Source: Zygnema cylindricum (lineage: Eukaryota; Streptophyta; Zygnematophyceae; Zygnematales; Zygnemataceae). Taken from it: DNA of 58,555 nt. Under the pieces are notes generated by a model. It searched no databases. It was not told where the DNA came from and saw only the letters and a list, made by a program, of their open reading frames with translations. Where the stretch lies: contig JBBHKE010001612.1 of NCBI GenBank assembly GCA_037447655.1, positions 382,677-441,231 of the forward strand. Reading direction: 5' to 3'. The position numbers and the translations under genes were made by a program. Positions 26,301 through 37,815 of the stretch are shown one piece after another. The stretch's first letter is position 1. Each line of letters starts with the position of its first letter.

Positions 26301-27079
26301 TTGGCGATAAGTTTCTCATTATTTTTTTTATTTTTTTATTGTTGTGTTGAAGAAAAATTGTGTAAGCTCTAATTTAGTGTTACTAACGCTATGTTGAATA
26401 TTGGTGTTAAGTTAATAAAAATCAATAATATTATTTTTTGCACTTAATGTCGAAATATGTGTCGACTTTTTAGTGTGAACGTTGAGTTTGCATACACACT
26501 ATTTTAAATATGAATGTCATATTTTGACAACATTTGTAAGGTGATGCATTTGTGGGTTTGGAAATCGTTACGAAGCACACAAATTGAATAAAAAACTAAT
26601 AGTATTATAAGTGGTTTTACGTTATTTTGTTGTTTAGATTAGGTATTATTCGACATTACTCTGAAAATTGAACTTAATGCTTGCGGTCATTTTGAAGGCT
26701 AACTATTGTTTAAAATTATTTGACATGCGAGTTGCACTCAACAGTATACAATAAAGTGTCAATGGACCTTCCGTACGAAGACATACTTATCTTACATAAC
26801 ACAATCTTTCATGAACCGTTTCGATAGAGTTGTTCTTAAATGTATAAGCTATAGTAATGTCTATAAAATATTTCATACTTTTCAAGCAAAAAAACGCTGC
26901 AACAAAATAGTGATACTAAAGCAAATAGATGGACAAAAAGTGGACCGACATGGATGTATATGTACCCCATATCACTTATCGCTTATATACAATAACACGG
27001 ACAATACAACTTAGCGGCACAAAATAAATGGCATCTCATTTGTGACAAGCTACATATCGTTCAATTATCCGGAAGCAAA
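23305..27079. repeat. Duplicated spacer, copy a
   Basis: Matches 28727 onward and 47262 onward. Shared landmarks include CCGAAACTCC, GGTTCGGGATGT, TGCAACGAAT and TGATGACTC. It starts 300 bases 5' of gene A and holds repeated GTACGG motifs and a palindromic minisatellite with AGGAGCTCCT at 24694, 24731 and 24775. 25100-27079 is AT-rich and matches only 48700-50400. No open frame is conserved among copies, so it looks non-coding. Confidence 0.7.
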
Positions 27080-27460
27080 TTAGTAGAGTTGTGTATCGAA
27101 ACCCCCTATCTGATATTCAATATGTACCTAATTTGGGTACCCGATAATCGATAAATCGTTTCGATATATCAAGGAGGTTAATTCCGCGATATTTCGGCCA
27201 TGCCGATGAATTTATATAGTGATATATCGAGACAACGTTGGGTCTCAACAAAAAAAGAGGGGGGGGGGGGCTTACTCCACGGTTTACCGTACAATTATTT
27301 TCGTTGTAAATATGTACGGACACCACCTCCCATCGAATACATAGCGATAATTTTTGTTTATGCCGGAGCGATGTATCGAGCCCTTCGATCGTTCGATATT
27401 CGATATAACGACTATCAAATTTATAGCTATCATTTTTTACCCGATACATATTACTGCTAA
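27080..27460. mobile_element. Short TIR element, 381 bp (non-autonomous)
   Basis: Ends TTAGTAGAGTTGTGTATCG and, inverted, TTAGCAGTAATATGTATCG. The interior is rich in GATATATCG-type motifs and holds a run of eleven or twelve G near 27257. Related to the element at 31295-32196. Confidence 0.6.
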
Positions 27461-28716
27461 CAGTTTTTAGGAAACTACACCAACTACTCCAACCACTACA
27501 ATACTACATTAGTGTTTCGGGTGTGCACAAAAGTTGAAGGTTCATGAACCACACCTTGTATCGCTATCAGTGTTATGCCGTCTCCCCATGTAATTTTAAC
27601 TTAAAGAACTTTGTATTGTAGCGAAGACTTTACATACCCGGTTTTAAAATGTCCCAATGCGTAAAAACAAAATCGCTACTAAGGTTGGACTTTCATTATC
27701 GAAACAGTGAGGTTGTTTACTAAAGGTCACACTGTTTCATACAGTTCCGTACCATATTGTTTTTTGTTTTTGGGAAAACATCTTTACTGAATGACTCACT
27801 ATATTCTCCAATGTTATGTGCGTAAATATTGACCGCCAAATGTTATTCTTTTTAGAATACGATACACCATCGCTCGAACCCGTCGGTTTGAGGCTAATGA
27901 TGTCAAAGCAGACACTACGCACACACTGAACGTGTAGAATTGTTACACGTGGAAAAAAGCAAAAATGTCCACGATGAACGCACGATTAGGTGCTTACACG
28001 TCGAATAGTCCATGTGCCTTTCGCCAAGGTGGATTCGAGTCCAGCTGAAGCCACTGTCGTGCATGAGAGGCTAGCAAGCAAACATGCATCACAACCAGCA
28101 AAGTCATGCTCACAAACATATACAACAACGGAAATATGCTAAGCCAGGAGGTAGCCACTAGGCTCTCTGGTCTTTATCACCTTCCCTACAAGAGTTATCC
28201 CGTTACGACAGCAAAGCAAGAAATATTCCAACCGGAACAAGGGAAAATCCAAATCCGATCAAAAATACACTCTTTCCAAGCCAACCGAAATACAAACAAG
28301 ACACAAACACACTACCAAACCGTCAAGCTGCCCGAGGAAGGCACAGCAAGGTACAGAGGTGCTCCCCCACGGTCTCCAATTCCACACTTCCACCAAAAGA
28401 CCAAGTTTGGAGGGAAACCTTCCGGACGTGGCCTTAGGCCGTGTGGATTAAAAACGTGGGCAGAAATAAAAGGGAAAATATTCTTAACCTATCTAGCCTC
28501 TACAGCTAGCAAGTAAGGAGAAGAAAGACACGTGGGCAATCGGTGAGAGAGAGAGCAAGAGAAAAGCTCCGCTGCCAAGAGAAAATTCTTGTCCAAAAGC
28601 TAAATTCTCTAAGTCTGAGAATTAGGCTAAGTAAGAGCTACGCTAGGCCTAAGCAAAATTAGCCTACGTCTAGTCTACTTTACATGCATGAAACTACTAA
28701 AGATGTTGGCCAATAG
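27461..28716. other. Unclassified stretch up to the gap
   Basis: 28106-28516 is an open frame of 136 codons of more balanced base composition than its surroundings, without recognised motifs; it may be part of an unrecognised element. 28600-28627 has a perfect 7-bp hairpin (AATTCTC/GAGAATT). Ten N follow at 28717-28726. Confidence 0.35.
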
Positions 28717-28726
28717 NNNNNNNNNN

Positions 28727-30745
28727 CCCTCCTGTCCCTCGCTTCTTTATCTTTTTTTCCGAAACTCCTCGAAGCACTTTCCCGGAAGTTAGGACGAGGT
28801 ACGGAGGTACGGGGTACGGTTTTACGTTTGGTTTTTAGGTTCGGGATGTGACTCGACGTGTCACTATCTTATTGGATGAAGCGGCGGTTGAAGATTCGGC
28901 CGTGGCTGGCCGGCACCGACAAATTTTGGCGCTAAAAATCTGAGAAGAAAAGTACGAAACGGACGTATGTCCGGCGGTAAGGACTTTTGTCGCAAGTGGC
29001 AGCGAAAAAGTTAGAATGTTTTCTGGTCAGAATTTGTCGTATTGAGTAGGCGTGACCGATCTGTCAGGATTGATAAGAAAGTCGGTTTAGAATGAGTACT
29101 TAAGATTGTTGAAAAAGGAGTTTTTAAAGGAAGTTTAACGGTTGTACGGGCGTGCTGGGAAGGTCGTCATTTACAAAAGTGAAAGCATTGTACTTTATTA
29201 GTTCTTAGGTATTTTCGTTTATTACGATGTACGTCAGGACACGTGTCGCTTCTAAGACTTCTAGGGTTTGGCGTGCTAGTTTTTATTGGAGATTAGATTC
29301 GGCGGTGTACTAAATTCTAAACACTGTAAACAGCTATGTTGGACCTTAGTTAGGCTAGTGACGTCACCTGCACCCGTGATTTACGACGAGATGGCGATTT
29401 TGCCACGTGTCCTTAGATGGATCGTAAATTTTTGCGGTGGCAGGCAAGCAAATAACATGTAAAAACGTGTCAAAAGCTTTAAAAAGTTTTTAGACCATAT
29501 CTTTTTGCGCGCCGAGCATGCAACGAATTGAAACGCTTGCTTGGGAATCTTTTTCCGAACCTCGAGTTACATCCCGAACCTACAATTCAAGTGATGTCAT
29601 GTTGTTGACGGCGAAAAAGAGAGCTTCCGACTGTCCTTTACAGCGGCCAGCTGTACGGATAGCATGGGATACGTTAAACATGGGATCCAGATAGAGTCGG
29701 CAATATCTACACAAGCCAGAAGGTCCCGAAGAAATCGTGCGTACTCAATATTTCTAAGCAGTCGAGGCGGGAAAATAAGAAAACAAGAAAACGCGCGAAA
29801 TGAAAAATAGAAAAGAGCTCGAAAAAATAAATTTAGATCCTAAAGAAATAGGAGCGCGAAAAAAAAAATCAATGGCCGTCACCGAATTGGTGGCTCCGGC
29901 CGTGAAGTCTCGACGAACGGTACGGTAAGGTACGGTCGGTACGTTATATTCTGAAGCCAATAATTAACGCTGTCCGTACATGGGAAAGGCTAAGCATAGA
30001 AGCCACACTAAAATTCTAAAGTCTTACAATAAAACACAGAGAGCCGGAAAATCCGTAAGAGTCGTACGTAGTACAAATTTATGAACAGGAGAGGCTTGAA
30101 AAGAAAAACAAAAAAAACGCGGCAAATTGTAAAATAGAAAAGAGCGCTAAAAAAATAAAGGAGATGTTAAAAAAACGGGAGGGCGAAAAAAAAAAGGAGC
30201 GCCAAAAAAAAAGGAGCTCCTAAAAAAAATGGAGCGCGAAAAAAAATAGGAGATCCTAAAAAAAAGGAGAGCCAAAAAAACGATCTCAGTTGCCGTCACG
30301 TCACCTAAGCAATTGATGACTCCGGTACACCGCTAATCGTTATTAGTGTTAATAACACTAATTCAGTCTCAACTTTTTTTTAACAAAAATCACAAAATAG
30401 AGTTAACAACATTATTTAAGGACGTGGACTACAATCTGCCACGTCTCCTTGCACTAAATTAGTATTGTTAATTATGATTTCGCATTAACACTATTAAATT
30501 TTTAACACTAATAACGATTAGCGGTGTACTGTAGTGAACTGCACCATCGTTGATACAACGATACACTCTACGGAATTTTGAAAACATCCTCGATTACGCA
30601 ATATAAGCTCGTTTCCGTTTCGAGGATTTGAAATCTCTCGATACGCGCTTTTGTATCAAAGACAATCGACGTTACGTTTCGATTAAAACGGCATTGAGGG
30701 TAAAGGTCCATGGAGGGAAAGTCAAAATGGCAATGCCAATCGTAC
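28727..30745. repeat. Duplicated spacer, copy b (partial, after the gap)
   Basis: Begins in the same place as copy a (CCTCCTGTCCCTCGCTTCT) immediately after the N gap and runs parallel to it and to 47262 onward, with clear but incomplete identity. Contains TGACGTCA at 29359-29366, one AGGAGCTCCT and a MITE. Confidence 0.75.
30328..30526. mobile_element. MITE, 199 bp, TA target duplication
   Basis: Perfect terminal inverted repeats of at least 25 bp (CACCGCTAATCGTTATTAGT...). Flanked by TA on both sides, typical of Tc1/mariner-like MITEs. The matching places in the other spacer copies (about 24835 and 48408) lack it. Confidence 0.88.
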
Positions 30746-30747
30746 AC

Positions 30748-31103
30748 TACACCGTGAATCGTTATTAGACTTATGTACTCTATATCGGCGCCCCAAAATT
30801 TTGACATTGATACCCGAAATACAGTGACTGATTCTATTTTATCCGTGACGTTAAATACGGTTCTTGTGAATTAGCGTCAATAGAATACCGTACTTATTTC
30901 ATGAATAGTGTGGTGTACCGAATGTGTTTGCTGGTACAAAATTGTACTTGATTACCGAAAATCGTACGGAAATTGTAGTTAACTTATGTCAGTTGCATAC
31001 AGAACTGTGCTTAGAATAAACGTGGAGTCGAGTTTGCGACAAACGCGTTCCCCCCCCCCCCCCCCCCCCCCCCATTGGCACGCCCTCAGTCCGGGGGGGG
31101 GGG
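30748..31103. other. Fragment of a second MITE-like repeat, and poly-C/poly-G hairpin
   Basis: 30748-30815 (TACACTACACCGTGAATCG...) matches the reverse complement of 43313-43380. 31050-31073 is a run of 24 C and 31093-31103 a run of 11 G, able to fold on each other. No gene. Confidence 0.6.
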
Positions 31104-31294
31104 ACCGTATGACTTTTTTGTACCTTTTCGTACGAATTTTCTCACCATATCGAGGCCTCTGACCGATTGTTAATCGATATATCAAAGATCAAATTTATAG
31201 CAATATAATTATACCCAATACACAACATTACAAACTAGATATGATGCATTACACTACTGTACAATTGACCCTCGACATATAAAATATGGACTAA

Positions 31295-32196
31295 TTAGTA
31301 GTGTTGTGTATCGGTAAAAAAAATATTGCGAGAACAGTGATACCGATAGTTATTAGTTATCGAACGGTCAAAGGTCCCGATATATCTCTACTTTCTTTAC
31401 TTTTTGTTTGGAGTACTTTCTGTCCGATAAACACAACGGGAAATGTACGGGAAACGTATGATTTTTTACAAGAAATGTACGGACTTTGACGAAAAAATAC
31501 GTTGCACTTTGTAGTACTTTGTGGTCGGTTAAATGAACATAAATTATACGGGAACGTACGACATTGTACCGACAAACTGATGATCATGGATTGGTAAAAA
31601 GACGGCAGACACAAAGTACAACGGACGCAGCAGAACATTCTGCGCGACGTCGGAATTGAACGGACGACTTTCAATGAAAATAATACGAGCAGACGACCAA
31701 CGTGAGCGCCGACATCATGCAATGGCTCTTTTGGCGGATTATGCCAAAAAAGCCGACGGATTGACACGTGACAATTTTCTAATGGATCCTAAGGAAGAAA
31801 GGGACATAGCCATGGCGTCGGATGTGAAAGGTACATCGTTTTAACTGGAGCCGTACTAAAGCCGTACATATCTTATGCAGGCTACTGTGCTTTTGGCTTG
31901 TACAAATGATATGATTGGAAAGCACCTCAATAGACAGGGGTTGTGCGTAGGGCGCGTAGAGGGAATGACACGTACAGTTGAGTGAACTGGCATTACTTTA
32001 ATTTGTACGTTCCGTACATATATTGCCGATAGTTGTCGATTTCGGTTTTATCGTCGATTATAATCGACAAATATCGGGTGTTTATCGACGACGACACTGA
32101 TAGCGATATATCGTACCAATATATCGATTATCGATTACCCAAAAAAAGGCCCATATCGGTTAATGACAAATCCTTACCGATACATAACACTACTAA
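31295..32196. mobile_element. TIR element of about 900 bp
   Basis: Terminal inverted repeats of 23 bp with one mismatch (TTAGTAGTGTTGTGTATCGG at the left). TA at the ends may be the target duplication. The spacer of copy 2 at about 50450 is continuous without it. A 62-codon open frame (31656-31844) and a 16-bp perfect palindrome GTCGATTATAATCGAC lie inside. No transposase recognised, so non-autonomous or degraded. Confidence 0.75.
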
Positions 32197-34530
32197 CTAG
32201 CCTTACGCTAATCGGAACGTTTCTTTGGGAACCTTTCAGTAAGCCTCGAAAACATTTACGAATTTGAAATTCATTTGATGTCATCCCGTGTCAGCGTAAA
32301 TTTTCCATGGTTATCCTTACATTGGCAAGTTGTACGGGACACCCGAGTAGCACAAAAATATAGTGTTCAGTTATAACGTTTCGTGTTATGACCAGATAAT
32401 AAGTGCAAAACGACAGTGAAAGAAATTGTAATCAAAATTTTTGCTTGTGCCCGGAAAAAGAAACGTTTTGAGTTGCGACAAGAAAGCGACATTCCTGCGC
32501 CTACAAGTCCACTGTAGCGACGGCTTGGCGATTTGCGACGTGACAATCTAATTTGGCGGTCGTCACGGCGATTGCAGCCGACGACATTTGTCGGTGATCT
32601 TCATAAATGTCGCATTAGAACACTATAGGAGATCAAATCATAGTTCAAAGTAGGCAATTTTTTGTAGGCTGCCTTTAGCTTAAGTTGTGTTACGGGCTTT
32701 CCATGTGATCTTCTTAGATCGCTACTTTGAGCAGCGACCGTCCGATCGTCCAAATCTGACGATAGTCCTATCGTAAGTTGTGTTATGAGATTTTTATGTG
32801 ATCTTCTTAGATCGCTACTTTGATCAGTGACAGTCCGATCGTCCGAATCTGACGGTTTAAATAAAAAATACCTCAATTCTCACAGAAAACATTTTTTTGT
32901 CCGAATGTTTTTCAAAATTTAGGCATGACGTTTAATTCTCTATCAATCGATGTGCAGCTCAACCCTGTTACTATTTTTTTCCGTTTTGTGATCAATACAA
33001 TATGGGTCTTAAGGTCATATTGTATGTTTTGCGTACAATAGGCATATTGTATGGGCCTACTTTCACCTACTTTAAAACTGTGGATCAAATATTTATAGCA
33101 GTGGTCCATTGTAGTGTTGTAATATACGTATGGGGATGTGATTTGTATTTAACACGTCACGTTTCTTTCCGCATGGGAAACCCGAGGCTCAGGTTTGGAA
33201 AATGAAGGCACGGAAAAAAAATTTCCATGAAATTTTGGTGAAGATTCATCGATAGAGATGCATCACCGCATGGAGAAAATGTTGATCGGATATTGACACG
33301 TGGCATGTCAGGCTTTTACGCGACAGTCGAGCGTGGGCTTTTGATTCCACGTGTTCACCAATAAGTTAAGTGCCACGCCGAAAATGTAGAAGGCGCCGAA
33401 TCGCCGCTACAGTAGTCTTCAATTCAGCACCGTGGGTCAAAGAAAGCTCGGATGGCGTCATAACTCATTTGGCTTTTGGCCTTTTGCGAATTGGCGCCCA
33501 CCGCTGATGAGCGCGATGACACGTGGAAATGATGTGAAGGATGTACCAAACATCCGTGAGAACATACTTTTATCGTGCGACTTATCATACGAAATTATGG
33601 CACTAGAAGCAATTTATCAGCTTTCATTCGTGTAAAAATGTGATGCATGTTTTCAAATGAATATTTGAATTTTGAACGCCAATGTTTTGATCCGCTAGTA
33701 TCAAATGTTTAGCCAAGATTGGTGCTCATCTTCACCTAGCATTCTCATCGTAATCTAACGGTAGATATAGCACCTTTACATCATGATTGCTGGCCAATAT
33801 TTCCATCGTACGGTTACAATTTTTCACCGCAACTGTACCTTTTCAAAGTTCTCTCGCTCGGATCTCATTCCGTACGCGCCATCGTCATTTTCAAGACGCG
33901 CGAAAAGTTCAAAATGCCAAAACGACCAAACTTCACTTTTTGAAAGCCGCCTGAACTTTTCATCCTTGGTACAATCTCTGGCCAGCTGCAATTTTATTGG
34001 TGATCTGAATCTAGCCAATCGGAAACGTTCATTTTACGGTTTAGCCATCGAGACCAGCATCCTAGTACCTATGGGACCACAGATGGTTCATATCAGCCAA
34101 TCAGGAGCTTTTAGCCAAGGTTGCCAGACACTCGTACCTTTTTCAGCAGTACGGAATTATTACGAACCAAATCTACCCAATGGCAAGCGTCTGCCGGCAA
34201 TCTAGAGTCCAGACAAACGCCAATAAGGAAACCCTCTGATTGGCGAGCCAGCCAGCCAATCGAAACTCCTACTGTAGAATAAAGGCCTACGAGACAAAGT
34301 ACAGTACGGCTGACTTCCCTAGCATGAGATGAAGACAATAAAGATCTTCAACGAGTCACTCATAGCGTGCTTTACGGCAATCTAAAAATTGTCGGATTCC
34401 GAACATGTTAGGACACTTAGAGAAGTTTGTCGCGTAGCGAACCGACCAGCTTGACATATTTTTCCGAACCTAATTCCGAACCTGCTCCCAAATTTTGGCA
34501 GACTGCCGGAGACTTCGGAAGAAAAAAAGG
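32197..34530. repeat. Duplicated spacer, right part, copy 1
   Basis: Parallel to 50480-52930, strongest at 33800-34020 against 52240-52440. It contains a 93-bp direct repeat (32681-32870), a 10-bp inverted repeat (ATACAATATG/CATATTGTAT) near 33000, and CCGAACCTAATTCCGAACCT at the right edge. No conserved open frame. Confidence 0.7.
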
Positions 34531-34604
34531 AAAAAGGACAAGTATTACAAAGCAGGTCCATGGGAGCCTTCCTCTCTCTCTCTCTCCATCGTTCATTCCG
34601 TTTA

Positions 34605-34790
<186 letters not shown>

Positions 34791-34892
34791 CCGATTATCC
34801 ACTGTTTGAAAATCCTCTCCTTCCTATTTAATCCTTCGGTTTTTTGTTTTTATGGAATTAATTTTTGTTTAATTCGACTTATGTCCGAATAA

Positions 34893-36172
34893 GGAGGAGG
34901 AGAAGGAGAAAAAGAGAGGAAAAGAGAGGAGGAGGAGGAGAAAGAAACAAACCCGAGAAAGAAAATGAAATTGGGAAATCAGCTGGAGAAGGAGAGGGAG
35001 AGGGAGAAGGAGAAGAAAAAGGAGGAGAAGGAGAGGAAAGAGAAGAGAAAAAGAGAAGAGGAGGAAGAGAGGGAAACCAATCCGGGAAAGAAAATGAAAT
35101 TAGGAAACGAGCAGGAAAAGGATAAGGAGAGGAGAGGAGGAGGAGGAGAAGGAGAAGAAAGAGAAGAGAAAAAGGGAAGAGAAGGAGGAGGAGAGGGAAA
35201 CCAATCCGGGAAAGAAAAAGAAATCAGGAAACGAGCAGGAAAAGGAGAAGGAAGCGGAGAAGGAGGAGGAGAAGGAGAAGGAAAAGAAGGAGAAGAGAAA
35301 AAGGGAAGAGGAGGAGGAGAAGGAGGAGGAGGAGCAGAGGGAAACAAATCCGGGAAAAAAAATGAAATTGGGAAATGAGCAGGAAGAGGAGAAGCAGGAG
35401 GAGAAGGAGGAGGAGGAGAAGGAAAAGGATGAGAAGGAAAATAAGGAGAAGAGAAAAAGGGAAGAGGAGGAGGAGGAGGAGGAGAGGGAAACAAATCCGG
35501 GAAAGAAAATTAAGTTAGGAAATGAGCAGGAAAAGGAGAAGGAGGAGGAGGAGGAGGAGAGGGAAACAAATCTGGAAAAGAAAATGAAATTAGAAAATGA
35601 GAAGGAAGAGGAGAAGGAGGAGGAGAATCGGGAGGAGAAGGAGGAGGAGGAGGAGAAGGAAAACAAGGAGAAGAGAGAAAGGGAAGAGGATGAGGAGGAG
35701 AGGTTGAGAAATTCCCGGAAGGCGAAATTTGGACATGATGAAGTGAGAGACAACAAGAACGAGGAGGAAGAGGAGGCGGAAGATCAGGAAGAGGAAGAGG
35801 AGGAAGGGGGAGGTAGAGGAGGAAGAGGAAGAGGAGGAGGAAGGAGAAGAGGAGGAGGAGGGGGAGGAAGAGGAGGAAGAAGAGGAGGAAGAGGAAGAGG
35901 AGGAGGAGGAGCGGGAGAAGGAGAGTGGAGATAATTTTTTTGTACGAGTGAGGACGGGTAGTATCGGTCAACGGAGAGTTTCTTTCAACTATGAGGGGGA
36001 GGAGAGGAAGGAGAGGGAGGAGAGGGAGGAGAGGAGGGAGAGGGATGAGAGGGAGGAGGCGAGAGAGGAGAGAAGGGAGGGGGAAGAGAGGGAGGAGAGG
36101 AGGGAAGAAAGACGAATTCGAATGTACGGCATTCTCTCTTTCTTGAGGCAAAGAGAAATTCGGCGTTTTTAA
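34893..36172 (+). pseudogene. Glu/Lys-rich repeat region, copy 1
   Basis: 1.2 kb almost purely purine on the plus strand, starting after GTCCGAATAAG. Six copies of a 100-150 bp unit coding in one frame for ETNPGKKMKLGNEQEKEKE. Frame changes between units because their lengths are not multiples of three, so only pieces such as 35362-35934 stay open. The end (RIRMYGILSFLRQREIRRF, TAA at 36170) resembles that of the copy-2 region (RRRINDIFSFFFRFF). Shared RDNK and NPGKKMK motifs show common origin. The N-terminal exons seen in copy 2 are absent here. Probably a decayed gene; a disordered charged protein is the alternative. Confidence 0.45.
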
Positions 36173-36744
36173 AACTTCGAGAAAAAATTGATAGTTTTTT
36201 GTTTAAGTCTTTTTAGTTTTTTTTTTTTTTTTTCTGGTCAAATTTTAGGATTTTTTTCAGATGTTGGGTTTCAATTTTATTTATTTATTTTTTCTTTTGG
36301 GTTTTTTTTTTTTTTTTTTTTTTTGGGGGGGGGGGCTTTTTACACAATTTCTTGGTTTTTTTTTGGGGAGGGGAGGGGAGGGGAGGGGAGGGGATGGGCT
36401 GGGAGGGAGGTTTTTTGGGAGGGAAGGGAGGGACTATTATTATTTTTTTGTTTAGTGAAAACCTTGTAGGTTTCATAGTTCTTTTCCTTTTTCTTTTCTT
36501 TTCCGTTTTTTTTTTTTTTTTTTCTTTGTTTTTTTTTTTTTTTTTTTGGGAGGGGAATGGAAGGGTGGGAGGGAGTCTATTTTTTTTTGTTTAATTTAGA
36601 GTTTTTTTTTTCTTTTCTTTTAGTTTAAAGAAAAAGATGAAACTTTGTCAATTTCTGGAACCATAAAAAAAAGTTGTCGTTTTGATTTTCATATATGTGC
36701 TCTTTTTCCTTTTATTTTTTTTTGCTCTTATTTATATTATAATT

Positions 36745-36830
<86 letters not shown>

Positions 36831-37275
36831 TTTTCATCTATGTTGTAACATGTATATTTATTGTTTCTTTGTTTCTTTATTTATTTCTTAAATTTAACTT
36901 TATGCATTTCATTTATTTTATTTATTGTTCTTTTTTATTCTTTTGTTTTATTTCATTTATGTGTTTATTCTATTTTATTTATCTATTTCTATTTTATTTA
37001 TTGTTTTTAGTTCTAGTGATTTTTTCGAATTAATTCTTCAGGATAATTTTCATCGAAAAAAATGCCCTCATAGCTCGAAAAAAAAAAAATAAAGCATAGA
37101 AAATGCCAATGTGACAAATGACAAACTTAAAATCAAAATTAATGCCCTCATAGCTCGAAAAAAAAAAAATAAAGCATAGAAAATGCCAATGTAACAGGTG
37201 TGAGTGCAAAAAGGGCAAATAACAAACTTAATATCAAAATTTTGGACCACAGCGACTCCGACCGCCGATTCACTA
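36173..37275. repeat. T-rich stretch with G4 motif, (AT)n and an 80-bp direct repeat
   Basis: GGGGAGGGGAGGGGAGGGG at about 36366-36395 is a strong G-quadruplex motif. 36748-36823 is (AT)n. Two copies of an 80-bp unit begin at 37061 and 37141 (AATGCCCTCATAGCTCGAAA). The stretch corresponds to 55313-57440 in copy 2. No gene. Confidence 0.75.
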
Positions 37276-37815
37276 AAGTAACAGAAACTGAAACTGAAAA
37301 CTGAAACTTAAAATGCAACGGAAACTGAAACTGAAAATAGAAATTGACACTGTAACGGCAACTGCCAGTTGAACAACAACTGGAACTTAAACTGAAACTG
37401 AAACAGAAACTGCGAGTGCAACGCTTAGAAACTGAAACTGGAACTTAAACTGGAACTGCAACTGAATCCAACACTTAAACTGACACGGTTTCTGAAACAG
37501 TAATCGACAATAAAACTGAAACTGAAAATTAAACAGAAACTTAAGCTGAAATTGCTACTGAAAACTGGAACTGAAACTGCTAATGCAACCTAAACTGAAA
37601 CTGCTAATGCAACCTAAACTGAAACTGAAACTGAAGCTGGAAATTGAATACTGAAACTGAAACTGCAACGGCGACCGACACTTAAACTGAAACTGGAACT
37701 TAAAACTATAACCCAAACCCAAACTGAAACTGAAACTGAAATCTAACTCCTTTCAGTTTCTAACAAAAACTGAAACTGCAATGACACTTATACTAAAACT
37801 GAAACCTAAATTAAA
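37276..37815. repeat. Hexamer satellite (GAAACT)n, right end of module 1
   Basis: Degenerate GAAACT units, introduced by TTTTGGACCACAGCGACTCC, which also introduces the array at 57444 (TTTTGGACCGCAGCGACTAC). Confidence 0.9.

Noticed and set aside
34979-36151. Long Ser- and Pro-rich minus-strand frames opposite the acidic region
   Set aside because: The antisense of purine-only DNA is open by composition. Conservation between modules supports the plus-strand frame at the end of the region.
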